DNA of 64,000 bases from Pyropia haitanensis (GCA_008729055.1 SDUX01000002.1:6239485-6303484), one strand, 5' to 3'. Counted from the first letter of the stretch, positions 1-12,271 are shown. Notes: a model not told the origin generated them from the sequence alone. A program made the numbers and translations.

Positions 1-1714
1 CGGGGGGCGGAACGGGGGAGCTCGGGTGTCGCCGCGTGATGGTGGGTTGGCGAATGTGGGTGGGGGGAGGAATCGCGCGGGGCGCGGCCTCGCGGCGGCC
101 CCGGCAGCCCTTTGCCACTCCCGCCCCCGTCCATCAATGCTCTGGCACCAGCTTCGCATGAGGATGACGGGAAGTGGCAAGTGGTTCGGTGGGGGGGGCG
201 CCGCTACCGACGCGCCCGCTGCGGGCGGTCACCAGCCGTCAGCGGCATCGGCGGGGCGGCGGTTCCTTGGGAGATGACTGCGGCTAGACCGCCGGCGCGC
301 GGTGCCGCTGACGCTGTTGCTGATGCTGCCATCGCTGCCGCTGCCGCCGTCGCCGTCGCTGCCGCCGCTGTCGCCGCCGCCGCCGCCGTCGCCGTCGCGG
401 CCCGTGCGCTCGGCGCGTGGCGGCCACCCCCCTTTCGCCGGTGAGGCCGCCCCCCCCTACGATGCGCAAAATGAATCCATCGACCGCCCCGAGTTCTGTT
501 CCCACGGTGCGTCTGCCGGGAGGCACCGTGCCCGTCGCAGCGCCCCCGCGTGCTGACCCCGGTCCCCCCTTCCACGCCTCGCGCCCCACCACGTGCTGCG
601 TAGACCTCCGGCTCGCCCTGTCACGTCGTGCCCCCGCTCTCCCACACCCCTCCACGCGCAAGAGTACTTGCGCCTTCCACCCTCACCCCATTTCCACCTC
701 CCCCGCCTGTGCCTGTCGGTGGCACCGCCGTCACCGGAGCACCCCGCGGTGCCACCCCCGCCGTCGATGCCTACGGACAGCTCCCCCACACAAAACGCCC
801 TGCAGACCGACCACCCCCTCGGGCGACGCGGGCATTGACCGTGCCGCCAGCGGCCACTATCCATTTCTCCATGGGGTACGCTCCGCCCTTGGCCGGCGAA
901 AGGGAGGGCAGGAAACAAAAGGGGACGGGGCGGAATGCCTGCTGCCGCGCGCGGCCCCATCCCAGGTTGGTCCCCATCCCACGAGCCCCTCACGACCGCC
1001 CCCGGCCGCCCGTGCCGCCCGTCCGTGACGCCAGCACGTGGCCACAGCTGCGGCCGCTGCGCCACCCGGCGGGACGGGACCAGCCCGCTCCACGCGGACA
1101 GCTTGCCGACGAGGCGGGGGGGGCTAGCTGCGACCTGGCGAGCCACCGCCGCCGCGCCGTCACCCCCCCCGCCAAAGTCGGCCGACCGTCGGCCAACGCC
1201 GACCCCAACCCCCCGGGAGCGTGCGTCAAAAGCGTCCCGCGGCCGCCGCGGTCAAGCGCTGCGCGCGGCCCCACCGCACCACCAGCCACCCAGCGGGGTG
1301 GGGAGCGCTCACCGCCCGCCTCGGCGCCCATGACCAAGACGGGAAGGTGGCGGACATGGTGCCGCGCCGCCGCGCAGTACGGTGGAGCCGCGGGAGCTGC
1401 GCCGTCGACGCCACGGAGGCGTGATAATCGACACGCGGGCGCCGCCGAGGCCGGTCTGCCGCGTCCGCGGCCAAACGCTAGGCCAGCAGGAACAAAAAAC
1501 AGCCAGCTAAGGGGAAGCCGAAGGGGGTGAGGGACGCGGCAAGTCTGCCGCGCAGGGAGCTTCGGACAGAGGGGCACCGCCAGCCTCGTCCTTCCAATAG
1601 GCAGACGCCCGACGCGCGGTCGCCGCCGGTACTGCGGCCGCCCCCCCCCCCGCTTTGATCCCCCCACCCCAACATCCCCCCCACGGGCCCGCCCACACGC
1701 CGCCGCGCCGCCGC
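1..1714. other. Gap: no supportable gene, very GC-rich
   Basis: I see no recognisable gene. Open frames exist on both strands but have no domain, signal peptide or splice pattern, and their composition is Pro/Arg/Ala-rich as expected from GC-rich noncoding DNA. A trinucleotide-rich stretch (GCC/GCT type) lies at about 300-400. The left edge may hold part of a neighbouring gene that cannot be judged from here. Confidence 0.5.
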
Positions 1715-1984
1715 TCACCCAGAGGAACCCCCCTCGGTGCCCGCCGCGGCAGTCCCGTCCGCAGCCGCCGCGCCAGCCAGACCCCCCTGCATCCCACCAC
1801 CACTGCCGCCGCCGCTGCCACCGGCCGCCCCCGCGCCGCCAGGCTTCTTCGCCCCCGTGCCGTCTGGCGCCTTCACTCCCATGCCGCCCGGCTTTGTCGC
1901 CCCTGCGCCGGCTCGCTTCGCCACCCCCGTGCCGTCCGCCTTGGTTGCCCCCGCCGCCGCCGCCGCCGCCGCCGCCTCGGCCGC

Positions 1985-2020
<36 letters not shown>

Positions 2021-4372
2021 TACCGCTCTAGGCGTCTCAGCACCGCCCTCTGCGGCAACCGCCGCCGCCTCTGCCGCCGCCGCCGCTGCGGCCGCGGTCC
2101 GCGCGGCCAGCCGCCGCAGCCGCCGCAGCTCGTTGCTCCGCCTTGCCGCCAGCCGGTTCCGCACCTGCCGCCGGTACGCCGCTGACTCGACGTCAACCAC
2201 GTCCTGCACGCGGCGGCGGCTGCCGCGGCCATTGGCCGCGGCGGCGCCCACTCCACGGGCGGCGCCAGGCCGCAGCGGGGGGCTCGGGGTGGATGTAGAG
2301 GGCGCGGCGGTCAGGCGGCACGAGGCGGGCACGAGGGCGGCGGCGGCGCTAGTGCCGGCCGCGCCCCCAGCCATCCGCCCGCTGGGGGGTCCCCACGGCC
2401 ACGCAAGGGGTGGCGTAGTGCCCGCAAGCGGCCGGGGCACGAACGCGGCCATGGTGTCGAGCGCTGCTTGGATGAGGTTCACCTTGAGCGACGCCATCTT
2501 GCTGGCTGGCAGCGGGTCCACCCACGTCCGCGACTGGCCAAACGTGGGGGTGAACAAGTGGTTCGCCCTCGCGCGGACCAACTCTCGCCGGGAGCAGGTG
2601 GTGTGCAGGTGGCCCACGGCAAGGCCCGAAAACAGGCGCAGGGTGGCATCCATAAAGCCGTCAAAGTCCACGGGGGACGTGGACGCGCCGCGGGCGGGGA
2701 CGCTCGCGACGGTGGCCTCGGCAGGAGGAACTGCAGAGAGGTCAGTGGAGCATACAGGTGCAGCGGATAAGGCCGCTGGAGGGGGACATGGCGGAGACCA
2801 CACCTGAAGTAGAGGGGATGGGAGAGGCAGCGGCGAGACGACAGGGTTGTCGGCGGTCCCTTCGTCAAGGGGCTCCAGGAATGCCATCGCGTCGTCGGGG
2901 AGGGACATCGCAGACGGCCCGGACGAAAGCCAATCCAGCCCACCCGCTGGGGATGCATCCACCACCAGTGATGGCGGCGGGTCCACCTCCACCTGCGCCA
3001 GCGGAAGAGCCGGCGACCCGCCCGGGTCGTTCATAACCGCGTCGTCCTCGCCGCCGCCGCCACCGCCGCCGCCGCCGCTGTCGCCGCCACTACCACCGCC
3101 GTGTGCAGCCGCGGCCGGCAGAGGGGGGGACGGCGTGACGGCACGCGAGACCGCCGCGTCCCGCGGGACGACCTCCTCCTCCACGTCCGTGCGGTGGAGG
3201 ATCCAGGCGGGCAGCGCGCCTTCGGCGGCGGGCCGCGACAGGACGACCATGGAGCGGCGACGGCGGCGGCTCGCCGCCGCGACCGCCACCGCCGCGGGGG
3301 GCTCCACGTCGCCAAGCCACATGCCAAAGAGGGTGCCGTCTACGTGCGGCGCCATGATTAGTATCTGCGCCGCCGACTCGTCCGACACAAACCGGTACGC
3401 ATGGGCGGGGGGGAGGCGGCCGTGGCCGAGCACGTCCCGGTGGTAGAGAACGTCGAGCTGCGCGTAGCCAAACGTGACGCCATTGACCGAAGCAAACGGC
3501 GCCAGCTGCACAAACGCCGAGCCAGCCAAACGGCGAAAAAAGCGGCCCACCCGGAACGCGCACCCAGAACGAAAGGCCGCGTCCGAGCAGGTGCACCGTG
3601 TCACCAGTCAGGAAATCATCCCTCGCACCGACTCCCGCCAGCGGGAGACCAGTGCACTCCACGCATCAGCCCACCTCCTCCCACCACCCCCCCCGGCGCC
3701 CCCTCCACCGACACTTCCCGCCCCCTTCAAAACGTACCAGTAAGTTGACGTTCATGGTATGCAGAAACCCTGGAGGCAGCGCCTCAAACCCCCCCGCAGC
3801 GGACGCAGGCTGGCCGTGGACGTCCGCGGCGGTAGCGGCGGCGGGCGAGAGCTCGGCGCCACCCGCACCCCCTCCCCCCTCAGCCGGCGCCCCCGGCAGC
3901 GGCAGCCCCCGCAAGGCCGCCTGCGTGCACAAGGCGGTGGCCTGGCGGAGGCCATCCGCGGTGAGGCCGACCGCCGCGGTCGGGGTGGGGCGGAGCAGCC
4001 ACGCGGCCGCGCCGGGCGTGTCGAGGAGGAACCGCAGCGCCCAGCAGTCCGTGTCGGGCGTCAGGCGCGTCGCGGCGGCGGCCGCGCGCACGGCGGCGTC
4101 AGGGGGGAGGGGGGGGGGGGCGCCGCCGCCGCATCCGCCGCGCCGCCGCTGCCGCCAGCATCCGGGGCGCCCGCGTCCAAACCGCTAGCATATGGCACGC
4201 CGACGCCGTCGCCTCCGACGCCACCAGGAGGGAGGCCGCCGCCGTCGCCTCCGACGCCACCAGGAGGGAGGCCGCCGCCGTCGCCGCCGCCGCCGCCGCC
4301 GCCGGGCATCAGCGACGGAGGTAGCGACGCGGTCGCGGCGTTCAACACAGGCGTGCGGCCGTCCACGAGCAT
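1715..4372 (-). CDS. Unknown protein with bZIP-like basic segment, 2 exons
   Basis: I do not recognise the family. Exon 1 is 4372..3738 and starts with MLVDGRTPVLNAATAS. The intron is 3737..3508, with donor gtacgt and acceptor tttgtgcag. Exon 2 is 3505..1715, and the join is phase 0 (NVNLL then LAPFASVNGVTFGYAQ). Exon 1 is open only if the 12-G run at 4109-4120 changes by one base; otherwise two frames are used. The product would be about 808 residues. A globular segment follows the splice (residues near YAQLDVLYHRDVLG and APHVDGTLFGMWLGD). Further on is a basic stretch YRRQVRNRLAARRSNELRRL, which resembles a bZIP basic region, although the usual Arg eight residues after the conserved Asn is Asn here. 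It is followed by Ala-rich helix instead of a clear leucine zipper. The C-terminus is a Gly/Lys/Pro repeat tail. A nuclear regulatory role is only a suggestion. Confidence 0.55.
4221..4292. repeat. 36-bp tandem repeat, 2 copies
   Basis: Two 36-bp units start at 4221 and 4257. They lie in exon 1 of the bZIP-like gene and are in frame, encoding GGLPPGGVGGDG twice on the minus strand. The repeat is therefore probably coding and tolerated in a flexible linker. Confidence 0.75.
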
Positions 4373-6508
4373 CGCACCGCGCTGCGCATCGGCCGCGGGA
4401 TGATTGAGGAGAAAGGGATGGAGGGGGAGAACAAAGAGGGTGCGGGACGGCGCTCAATGGGGAAGGAGGAACGTTAACTCGAACCGACGCGCACACCGAC
4501 GTGCCGCCACCAACGAGCCAGGCCGCCTCGAGGGGGGGGGACAGCGCGCGCTGCGGGAGCGTCTGCTGCGCAGCGTGCGGCGGGCCACGCCGCCCCTCGT
4601 AGCGCGCTTGCTGTCCAGGACACGCCGCCTCACGGTGGCGGTGTATTTATTTCTGCGTGCAGTACCATCTATCAGCGTTCGCGGTCCTCGACTACGAGCA
4701 GGGGGAGAGCCTGCTCTTGGAAGACCACCAGCACGAACGCGGAGGTCTCACACGTTGTCGGTGCCCTGCGCAACTGGCGAGGGGTTGGCCAATGAGGTGT
4801 GCACGTGCCACCCAACCCTGCCCCCAATTACCCGAACCGTATCCCCACTCAAAGTACGATACAGTACAGGCTGACGCAGGTGGCGTTAGGGCTTTGGTTG
4901 GGCGTTGCAGTGCCAGACAGTGCTGGGCCAATTTTGAACGGTCTTGGCACGGCGCGGGTCCACCTCTGGCTCGTTCTGTCAGGCGCTCTCGGGCGGGTGA
5001 TTCAGCGAGCATCTCAGGCTGCACAGTACCTGCAAGCTCCACCAATGAGATGCCAGCCATGACTCATGCTGCCAGCATTGACACGTGTTGGCCGGAGAGA
5101 AGAAGCCACACCGAATAACTCCGTGCAATACTGTGGATCATCGGCCTTGAATCCGTTCGGCTGTGGACTTCCGGCACGGGGGGTCATCTGTCCCGTCAAC
5201 AACTCAGAGTCCACGCCGCAGGACATACCATCTGGCAGGCACCGCGGTGGCATCCGCTGGGGGGGGCGGCGTGCCCCCCTTCAGCCGGCTGCTGCAGATC
5301 GCTATCGCTCCCCCCAACTGGCAGACGACGGCGCGTCCTCGTTCCCTTTTGCCAAGCCGCACGCAAACGGGGCAGCAGCAGCGACCGCGGGTGTGTCGGG
5401 CAGTGCATAGAATAGTGCACGGCGCGATTCGCCAGCAGAACGCCCACGGCGCTCCAGCACACGGGCTCGGCGCCGCGCCTCTGGCCGTTGTGGACAGTCC
5501 CCTGTGACCTGGCGGGCGCGTCCTCGTCTACACAGGGCGGTTACGGCTTTTGGCGCCGCGCGCGCCCCAGACGCCCATCTCGCATCCTCGAAATGGACAA
5601 GTGGGGACGGCGCCACCGACGCAACAGGACTTGGCCAGCCTCAACGCCTCGGGGCGAACAGACGGCCCCTGCTTTTTCGAGCCCACTCTGCCCGCTTCGC
5701 ATTGCTTGGGCGCAGCTGCTCACGGCGGCCACCAAAGGCCGCGTCGCCAGAGCGTGCGAGAGCCGTCCCCACCTCGCTGCGGGGCGCCACATGCGCCCCC
5801 CCCCCCCCCCAGCTCCATGTTCCCGCCCCAAACGTAGGCGGCACGCCCAGGGAGGTCATGTTCCCAGTTCCCTGGCTGCCAACGCACCCCCCGCGGAGAG
5901 CCGTCCCCGTTGGTCCCTCTACCCGTGTGCCGGCACGGCGGGCGGCGACGCCACCGCGGCCTGCCGCGGGTGTGCCCGCGCGTGCGCTGGACGCTGACGA
6001 GGCGACCGCTCACTGTCCGCGGCGCACCGCGGCGGGTGCCTCGCCGCGACTCGGGTCGTTCCGTTTGCCCTTGCAGCCAATCACGTTGCCACGGGCGGCG
6101 GAAATTTGAATTGGGCGCGCGTGGAAACACTGCGCGCGGCGGGAGCAGCGCGGCCGTCCCCGCGCCCACAACCCCCCCTTCCCCCCATACCCCACCGCAG
6201 CTTGCAGTGACCTGCCCAGACCTGCCCAGTGCCGCCTCTTTTTCTGCGCTGGACACCGCGATGGCGGCAGCCGCCGCGCCGGCGACGGCGCCCACCACCC
6301 GCGCCGCGAGTACGGTCCGCGCCGCCATCCCCGCCGCGGGTGTCGCCGCCGCCGCGTTTGTCGGCGCGGCCGGGTGGCGCGCGGCCCCCCCCCCGCCCAC
6401 CGCCGGCACCCCGCGTCACGCCCACGGCCCGCCGCCGCTGGCGCCGTGCCCCGCCGCGCCGCCGCCGCCACCCGCGTGCCCCCCCGCCGTACCGTGCCCG
6501 CCGCGACG
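4373..6508. other. Gap: intergenic, less GC-extreme at 4640-5180
   Basis: This holds the upstream regions of the minus-strand bZIP-like gene and the plus-strand aminopeptidase. Composition drops toward average at about 4640-5180, as in other promoter-like islands of the window. Read on the minus strand, AAATAAATACACC near 4635-4655 is an AT-rich patch about 270 bases upstream of the 4372 start. A C-rich tract ending in CAG near 5795-5812 resembles a plus-strand 3' splice site, but no exon could be attached to it. An open frame beginning ATG at 6261 may be an N-terminal extension of the aminopeptidase. Confidence 0.5.
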
Positions 6509-8722
6509 ATGGGCTCCACCGCCACGTCTGCCGACGCTGACGCGGGCCTGGCCGCCCACGCCGCCGCCGCGGATCCGACCGGCCGCGGCGGCGGGCGGCT
6601 GCCGCCAACGCCCACCGCCGCGGCGCTCGCGTACGTCGCTGCCGACGCGGCGGCGGCGGCGGTCGCGGCGGCCGCCGCCGACGGCCGCCCCGCGCCGGCG
6701 TGCATCGTCGTGGGCACCCACGCGGCCCTCTGCGGCGGCGGCGGCGGCGGTGGCGGCGGCAGCGGCAATGGCAGCAGCGACGGCGGCGGCGGCGGCGGCC
6801 TCTCCCCCGCCGTGGCGGCGGCGCTGCCCGCGGCGGCCGTGGACGTGGCGGCCGCGTGGCTCGCCTCACCCGCCGCCACCGCCGACGCGGGCGGCGTCTT
6901 GGCCTTCCCGGTGCTCGGCGACGGCGGCGACCTCGTCCCGGTCGCGCTCGTCGTCCTCCCCGCCCGCACCAGCCGCCACAACTGCCCGGCCGCGCCGCAC
7001 GTGGCGGCGGAGCGCCTGCGGGGGCTCCTCGCCGAGGCCGCCGCTGGCGGCCGTGGGGGCGGGGGGGGGGGCGCCGCCGCCACCGCCGGCGCGGTCACCA
7101 ATGGCGGTGGTGACGGCGCCGGCGCCGGCGCCGGCGGCGACGACGTCGACGGCGCGGCCGCGTCGCCGTCGCCGTCGCCGCCCCGCGGGGCGGTGGTGAC
7201 CATCCTCACCACCGCCGCGGGGGTGGTGCCGCTCGGCCTCGCCGTCGCGCGCTGCCTGCCGCTGGGCGGCCGCAAGGCGGGCATTGGCGCGTCGCCGGCG
7301 GGCACGCCCGCCACCGTCTCTGTGGCGCTGGTGCCGACGGCGGGCGCCGCGGGTGAGGCCGCCGCCGCCGCTGCCGGCGGCGTCACCTGGGCCGACGCCA
7401 CCGCGCTGCTGCCGCACCTGGCGGCGGGCGTGCGGCGGGCGGGCTGGTGGACGGACGCGCCGCCCAACGAGTTTACCACCGACGCGTTTGTCGCGGAAGC
7501 CGCCGCCGCCGTCGCCCGCCTCCGCGCCGCGGGCGTCGGCGCCGGCCTGACCGTGGAGGTGAAGCGCGCCGCGGCGCTCGCGGCGGGCGGCTTTGGGGGG
7601 CTCGAGGGCGTCGGCCGCGCCGCGGCCGACGCGGGGCGGGAGCCCGCGCTCGTGGCGCTCACCTACACGCCGGTGCCGGGCGCGGCGGGCGCGCGCGTCG
7701 CGCTCGTCGGCAAGGGCATTGTGTTTGACACGGGGGGGCTGTCGATCAAGTCGCGGGCGGGCATGTGCGGCATGCGCGGCGACTGTGGCGGCGCCGCCGC
7801 CGTCTTGGCCGCGTTTGAGGCGGCCGTCGCGGGCGGCATCGTCGGCGGCGGCGACGCGCCGGGCGCGGTCGCGTCCCTGTCGGCGGTGCTGTGCGTGGCG
7901 GAGAACGCGGTCGGCCCCCGCGCGCTCCGCCCCGACGACATCATCTCCATGTACAGCGGCCGGACGGTGATGATCAACAACACGGACGCGGAGGGGCGGC
8001 TGGTGCTGGGCGACGGCGTCGCGTACGCGGCGCGGGACCTCCGCGCGACGACGATCATTGATATCGCAACGCTGACGGGCGCGCAGGGCGTCGCGACGGG
8101 CAAGCGCCACGCGGCGGTGATGGCGTCGGCCGAGGCGCTGGAAGCCGCGGCCGTGGCGGCGGGGCGCGCGACGGGCGACCTCGCCCACCCGGTGCCCTAC
8201 TGCCCAGAGTTCTTCCTCAAGGAGTTTAGCACGCCCGCCGCGGCGATGCTCAACAGCGTCCGCGACCGGAGCAACGCACAGGTCCGTTGGGGGGGGGGTG
8301 GGTGGGGGTGGGTGGGTGGCGGGCGGGTCGTGAAGGAGACGCGTGTCCGTGCAGGATTTCTTTGGGGGGGGGGGGGGGGGTGATGCGCACGGGCAGGCTG
8401 TTGTATTTGGCTGGTGGCAGTGGCCCGCGGGCGGGCGCTGCAGCGGCGGCGGCCGCACGCCGTGCGGGACGTCCTCACTAACCGCCCCGCCGTGCGTGTA
8501 CCTTCTTGCCGCTCCGTGTGGGTGTCCCTGCCGCCCGGGCTGGACGCTGCGCAGGTGAGCTGCGCCGGCGCGTTTATCGGCTCGCACCTGCCGTCGGGGT
8601 GGACGGAGCGCGGCGGCGGCTGGCTGCACGTCGACTGCGCCGCGCCCGCCGAGGGCGGCACCGGCTACGGCGTCGCGCTGCTGGTGGAGCTGCTGCGGTC
8701 GTACCGGGAGGGGCAGGATTGA
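6509..8722 (+). CDS. M17 leucyl aminopeptidase, NPEPL1-type
   Basis: This is a metallo-aminopeptidase of family M17 that removes N-terminal residues from peptides using two metal ions. Exons are 6509..8281 and 8555..8722, separated by an intron with donor gtccgt and acceptor gcgcag, phase 0, giving about 646 residues. Expected metal and catalytic residues are present: Lys402, Asp407, Lys414 and Asp425 in GKGIVFDTGGLSIK..GMRGDCGG, and Asp493, Glu495, Arg497 in NTDAEGRLVLGD. The DCGGAAAVLAAF form, SRHNCPAAPHV upstream, YCPEFFLKEF and the C-terminal AGAFIGSH...GYGVALLVELL match the NPEPL1 branch better than bacterial PepA or plant LAP. The Ala/Gly-rich N-terminal third is expanded. The start at 6509 is conservative. 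An ATG at 6261 could add about 80 residues if the 10-C run at 6385-6394 changes length. It is convergent with the TypA gene. Confidence 0.92.
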
Positions 8723-9061
8723 GCCCCTCTGTTTTGTTTTGCAGCGCGGCTGTGGGGGACGGTGGCCGGGGTAGCGCGCAGGGTGCGCCCTGGAGCGTGT
8801 GACCTGGGCGGTGCCGGTGCGGCTCCCGCCCCTCGCGTGACGGCCGTGGTGTGGACCGATCGGCAGTGCCGGGCGGTCCAAGCCGAGTAGCGTCCTCCCC
8901 TCCCACTTTTTTTGGTCTTCCGACACCAGACACATTGGATACGTACGAGCAGCCCAAAAAAAAAATCACAAGAACGTGCGGGAAACCCCCCAAAAATAGC
9001 CTACGACCGCCGCAGAGGTTGACTACGCGGCAGGTCCACCCACAACAACGGGCAGCGGCCG
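8723..9061. other. Gap: convergent 3' intergenic region
   Basis: These 339 bases separate the stop codons of the aminopeptidase (plus) and the TypA gene (minus). They contain a T-run near 8907 and an A-run at 8954-8964, plausible parts of the two 3' ends. No canonical AATAAA signal was seen. Confidence 0.6.
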
Positions 9062-12007
9062 TCAGCGACGCCCCTTGCTCGCCCGCAGCCGCGTCGCCGC
9101 GTCGAGTATCCGCTTGCGCAGCCGCACCTTGGTCGGCGTCACCTCCACCAGCTCGTCGGTCTGCACGTAGCCAATGGCGGTCTCGAGGGTCATCGCCCGC
9201 GGCGGCGACAGCCGCACCGCCTCGTCCTTGGCGTGCGTGCGGATGTTGGTCAGCTGCTTGGCACGCACCGGGTTGACGTCAATGTCCGCCCCGCGGGAGC
9301 ACTCGCCAATGATCATGCCCGCGTACACCTCCTCGCGGGGCCGCACAAACAGCGTGCCGCGCGCCTCGAGGGTGGCCAGCGAGTAGGCGCTCGTCAAGCC
9401 GTCCGCCATGGACACGAGCACGCCCTTGCGCGCCGAGGGGGGGAGCGCGTCCGCGGGCAGCTCCGCCCAGTGCGCAAACGAGCGGTGGAGGACGCCCGAC
9501 CCGCGGGTGTCGGCGGTAAAGACGGGCCGGAAGCCGAGGAGGCCCCGCGCGGGGATGAGCACCTTGAGGCGGGACCGCCCGCCGGGCAGCGACGCCGTGT
9601 CGAGCACCGTCGCGTAGCGCTGGGAGAGCTTGTCCAGCACCAGGCCCGTGTGGGCCTCGTCCACCTCCACCGACAACTCCTCCCACGGCTCGAGGGTGAC
9701 CGTCTGGGCGGGGTAGTCTGGCTTGGGCGCGGTCTTGGTCAGCACCCGCGGCGGGGAGACGGCAAACTCCAGGCCCTCCCGGCGGAGCTGCTCAATGAGG
9801 ATGCCCAGCTGCAGCTCCCCGCGGCCGTGCACCTCGGTGGCCTCCTCCCCGCCCGCCGATGGCGACACGCTGATCGACACGTTGTTCTCCGCCTCGAGGG
9901 CGAGGCGGGCGGCCAGCTTTTGGGACGTCAGCACCGTCCCGTCCTTCCCCGACAGCGGCGACTCGTTGACCGAAAACACCACCGACACCGTCGGCGGGTC
10001 AATCGGCACCGAGTAGAGGGCGGGCGGGACGGACCCGGCGGGCGCGTCGTCGGCGAGGACCGCGACGGTGTCGCCCACAGCGATCGCGTCCATGCCCGTC
10101 AGGGACACAATGTCGCCGGCCACCGCCCGCGGGAGCTCCTCCGTTGCGAGCCCGCGGGTGGCGAGGATCTTGCCCACCCGCCCGTCCGCCCGCTTGCTGC
10201 CATCCGCCGCGACGAGGACGACGCGCTGGCCCGGCACGACCGCCCCCGCCGCCACCCGCCCCGTCGCGATGCGCCCCAGGTACGGGTCCCGCGACAGCAT
10301 GGCCGCCAGAAACGCAAACGGCGCCGCCGTGTCCGCGTCCCGCGGCGGCGGCACGTGCGACACGATCGCGTCGAGGAGCGGGCGGGTGTCCCCACTGCCC
10401 GCCGCGTCGAGCGAGGCGGCCGTCCACCCCTGCTTGGCCGACGCGTAGAGCGTCGTAAAGTCGAGCTGCTCGTCCGACGCGTCGAGCGAGGCAAACAGGT
10501 CAAAGACGGCGGCCTCCACCGCCGCCGGGTCGGCCGTGTCGCGGTCCACCTTGTTCAGCACCAGCAGCGGGCGGATGCCGCGGGCGAGCGCCTTGGTCAG
10601 CACAAACTTGGTCTGCGCCATGGGGCCCTCGGTCGCGTCGACGAGCAGGACCGCGCCGTCGACGAGGCCGAGGACGCGCTCCACCTCGGCGCCGAGGTCG
10701 GCGTGACCGGGCGTGTCGATAACTGGTGGATGCAGGGGGAGGGGGGAACGGCAGGGGCGAGGGAAGAAAGGAGGAGCGGGGGGGATAGAGGCAGGTATAG
10801 CAAGGATAGCGCACACAGGAGCGACGCAAAGAGGGGTCAGCCAGCGCACACAGTGGTGCACCCACCCACGCCGGGGAGACCGTCGCGGTCGGCAGTCAAG
10901 GCGCCGGCAACACTGCCCAGACCCCCACCCGACGCACGGACCGTGTGCCGCCCGCAGTCGGCGGCGACCACCCCCCCCCCCCCCCGCCTGCCTTCCGTAC
11001 GAGTACGTACCGTTGATGCGGTGCTCCCCGTGCGTGACGCTCGTCACCTTGGACATGATGGTAATCCCCCGCTCCTTCTCCAGCTCGTTCCGGTCCATCA
11101 CCCGGTCGGACGTGATGGCCACGTTGCAGTCGCGGAGGACGCGGTCCACGAGCGTCGTCTTGCTGCCCCACACATTATGTCAGGAGGGGGAGGGGGGGCA
11201 CACCCAGAGGGGAACAGGGGGGCCGGAAGAGGAGGGGGGGGGCAGGTGCGCGGCGCCGCGAATGAGCCGACACGGTGTGGCAACGCCACGCGTCTACCGC
11301 TGCGTCAGATGGGTGCTCCGCGGGCGGGCGCGGCGCGCAGAGGCCGAGGGACGGGGCGGCCCCGCCGGCAAGGGGCGCTCCCACCGGCCGGGACCCCCCC
11401 TTCAGCCCACAGCCAAAAGAAACAACAGTCTGACCAGCACCAAAGGCACAGCGGCGCCCCCCCCCCCCCCCCCCCTCATCCCACGCACATCCCAACCACC
11501 CCCTCCCCCCTCCTACCCAAGCCCACCCCCCCCCCCCCTCCCACCCACGCCCACCCCCCGTGGGCTAGCAGGGGTAGGCCAGCCGCGGCACGCCCCGCCC
11601 CCCCCCCCCCCCCCCCCCAAAACGCACCCGTGGTCAACGTGCGCAATGATGGCCACATTCCGCAGGCGCCGCGACTCGGCGGCGAGCGCGGCGGCGTCGC
11701 GCGCACCCCCCCCCGGCGCGGCCGCGTCGGCGGCGGCGTGCCGCCGCCCGGCCGCCGCCGCCGCGGTCGCGACGGACCGCCAGGGGCGGCCCGCCACGCC
11801 CGCGGCGGCCGCCAGTGGGGCGGCCACCCCGCGGGGAGCCGCCGCAGACGCCACAGACGCCGCCGCGGGCGCCGTTTTGGGCGCCGCGGCGGTGGCGACC
11901 GCGGCCGCGGCGGCCGGCGGCCAGCGCGGGGCGGGGGTGGTGGCGGCGGCGGCTAGGCCGCCACGGGCGAGGACGCGCGGGCCCGCATGGCGGAGGGCTA
12001 ACAGCAT
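9062..12007 (-). CDS. typA: TypA/BipA translational GTPase, organelle-type
   Basis: This is a ribosome-binding GTPase of the EF-G-like TypA/BipA family, linked to organellar or bacterial translation and stress. Three exons join in frame: 12007..11628, 11162..11011 and 10722..9062, giving 730 residues. Intron 1 has donor gtgcgt and acceptor ggggcag; intron 2 has donor gtacgt and acceptor ccaccag. The first splice rebuilds the P-loop AHVDHGKT (about residues 122-129) and the second rebuilds INVIDTPGHAD. Other GTPase signatures are ERGITIMSK, NKVDR and the ASAKQGW segment. Domains II, III and V and the BipA C-terminal domain follow (HGRGELQLGIL, RGLLGFRPVF). The N-terminus MLLALRHAGPRVLARGG is Arg/Ala-rich and looks like a mitochondrial or plastid targeting peptide. 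That is why 12007 is chosen over an in-frame ATG at 12208. Length fits the family plus a transit peptide. Confidence 0.95.
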
Positions 12008-12254
12008 ACCGTCAGAAACGGCAGAGGGGAGCGGGGGGGGGAAGAGGGACGAGCAACCGAGGCAGACACCGCTGGGGCGGCGCCGGTAGACGCCCCCGGC
12101 AGCAAGAGGGGACACCGTCACACCTGCGGACCACCACGGCGGCTTGGTAGGGTGTGGGTGGAGGCCCGCGGCGAAGGCGGGGCGGACGCCGCCGGCGTCC
12201 CCGTTCATTGTAGTTGATCTTGCCACATCATCGACTACACTACACGGATTAGTG

Positions 12255-12271
12255 ACACGTGAATCACGTGT
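12255..12271. promoter_or_regulatory. Palindromic double G-box upstream of TypA
   Basis: The 17-base sequence acacgtgaatcacgtgt is a perfect palindrome around one central base and contains two CACGTG G-boxes (12256-12261 and 12265-12270). It lies about 250 bases upstream of the TypA start, inside an AT-rich island at about 12210-12345. G-boxes are bound by bZIP or bHLH factors in plants and algae; binding here is inference. Confidence 0.6.

Noticed and set aside
6866..8935. Open frame of 689 codons antisense to the aminopeptidase
   Set aside because: It is complementary to conserved M17 motifs and has no motif of its own.
9233..11956. Open frame of 907 codons antisense to the TypA gene
   Set aside because: The opposite strand has all GTPase motifs and splice sites. 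This frame is Arg/His/Gly-rich noise.
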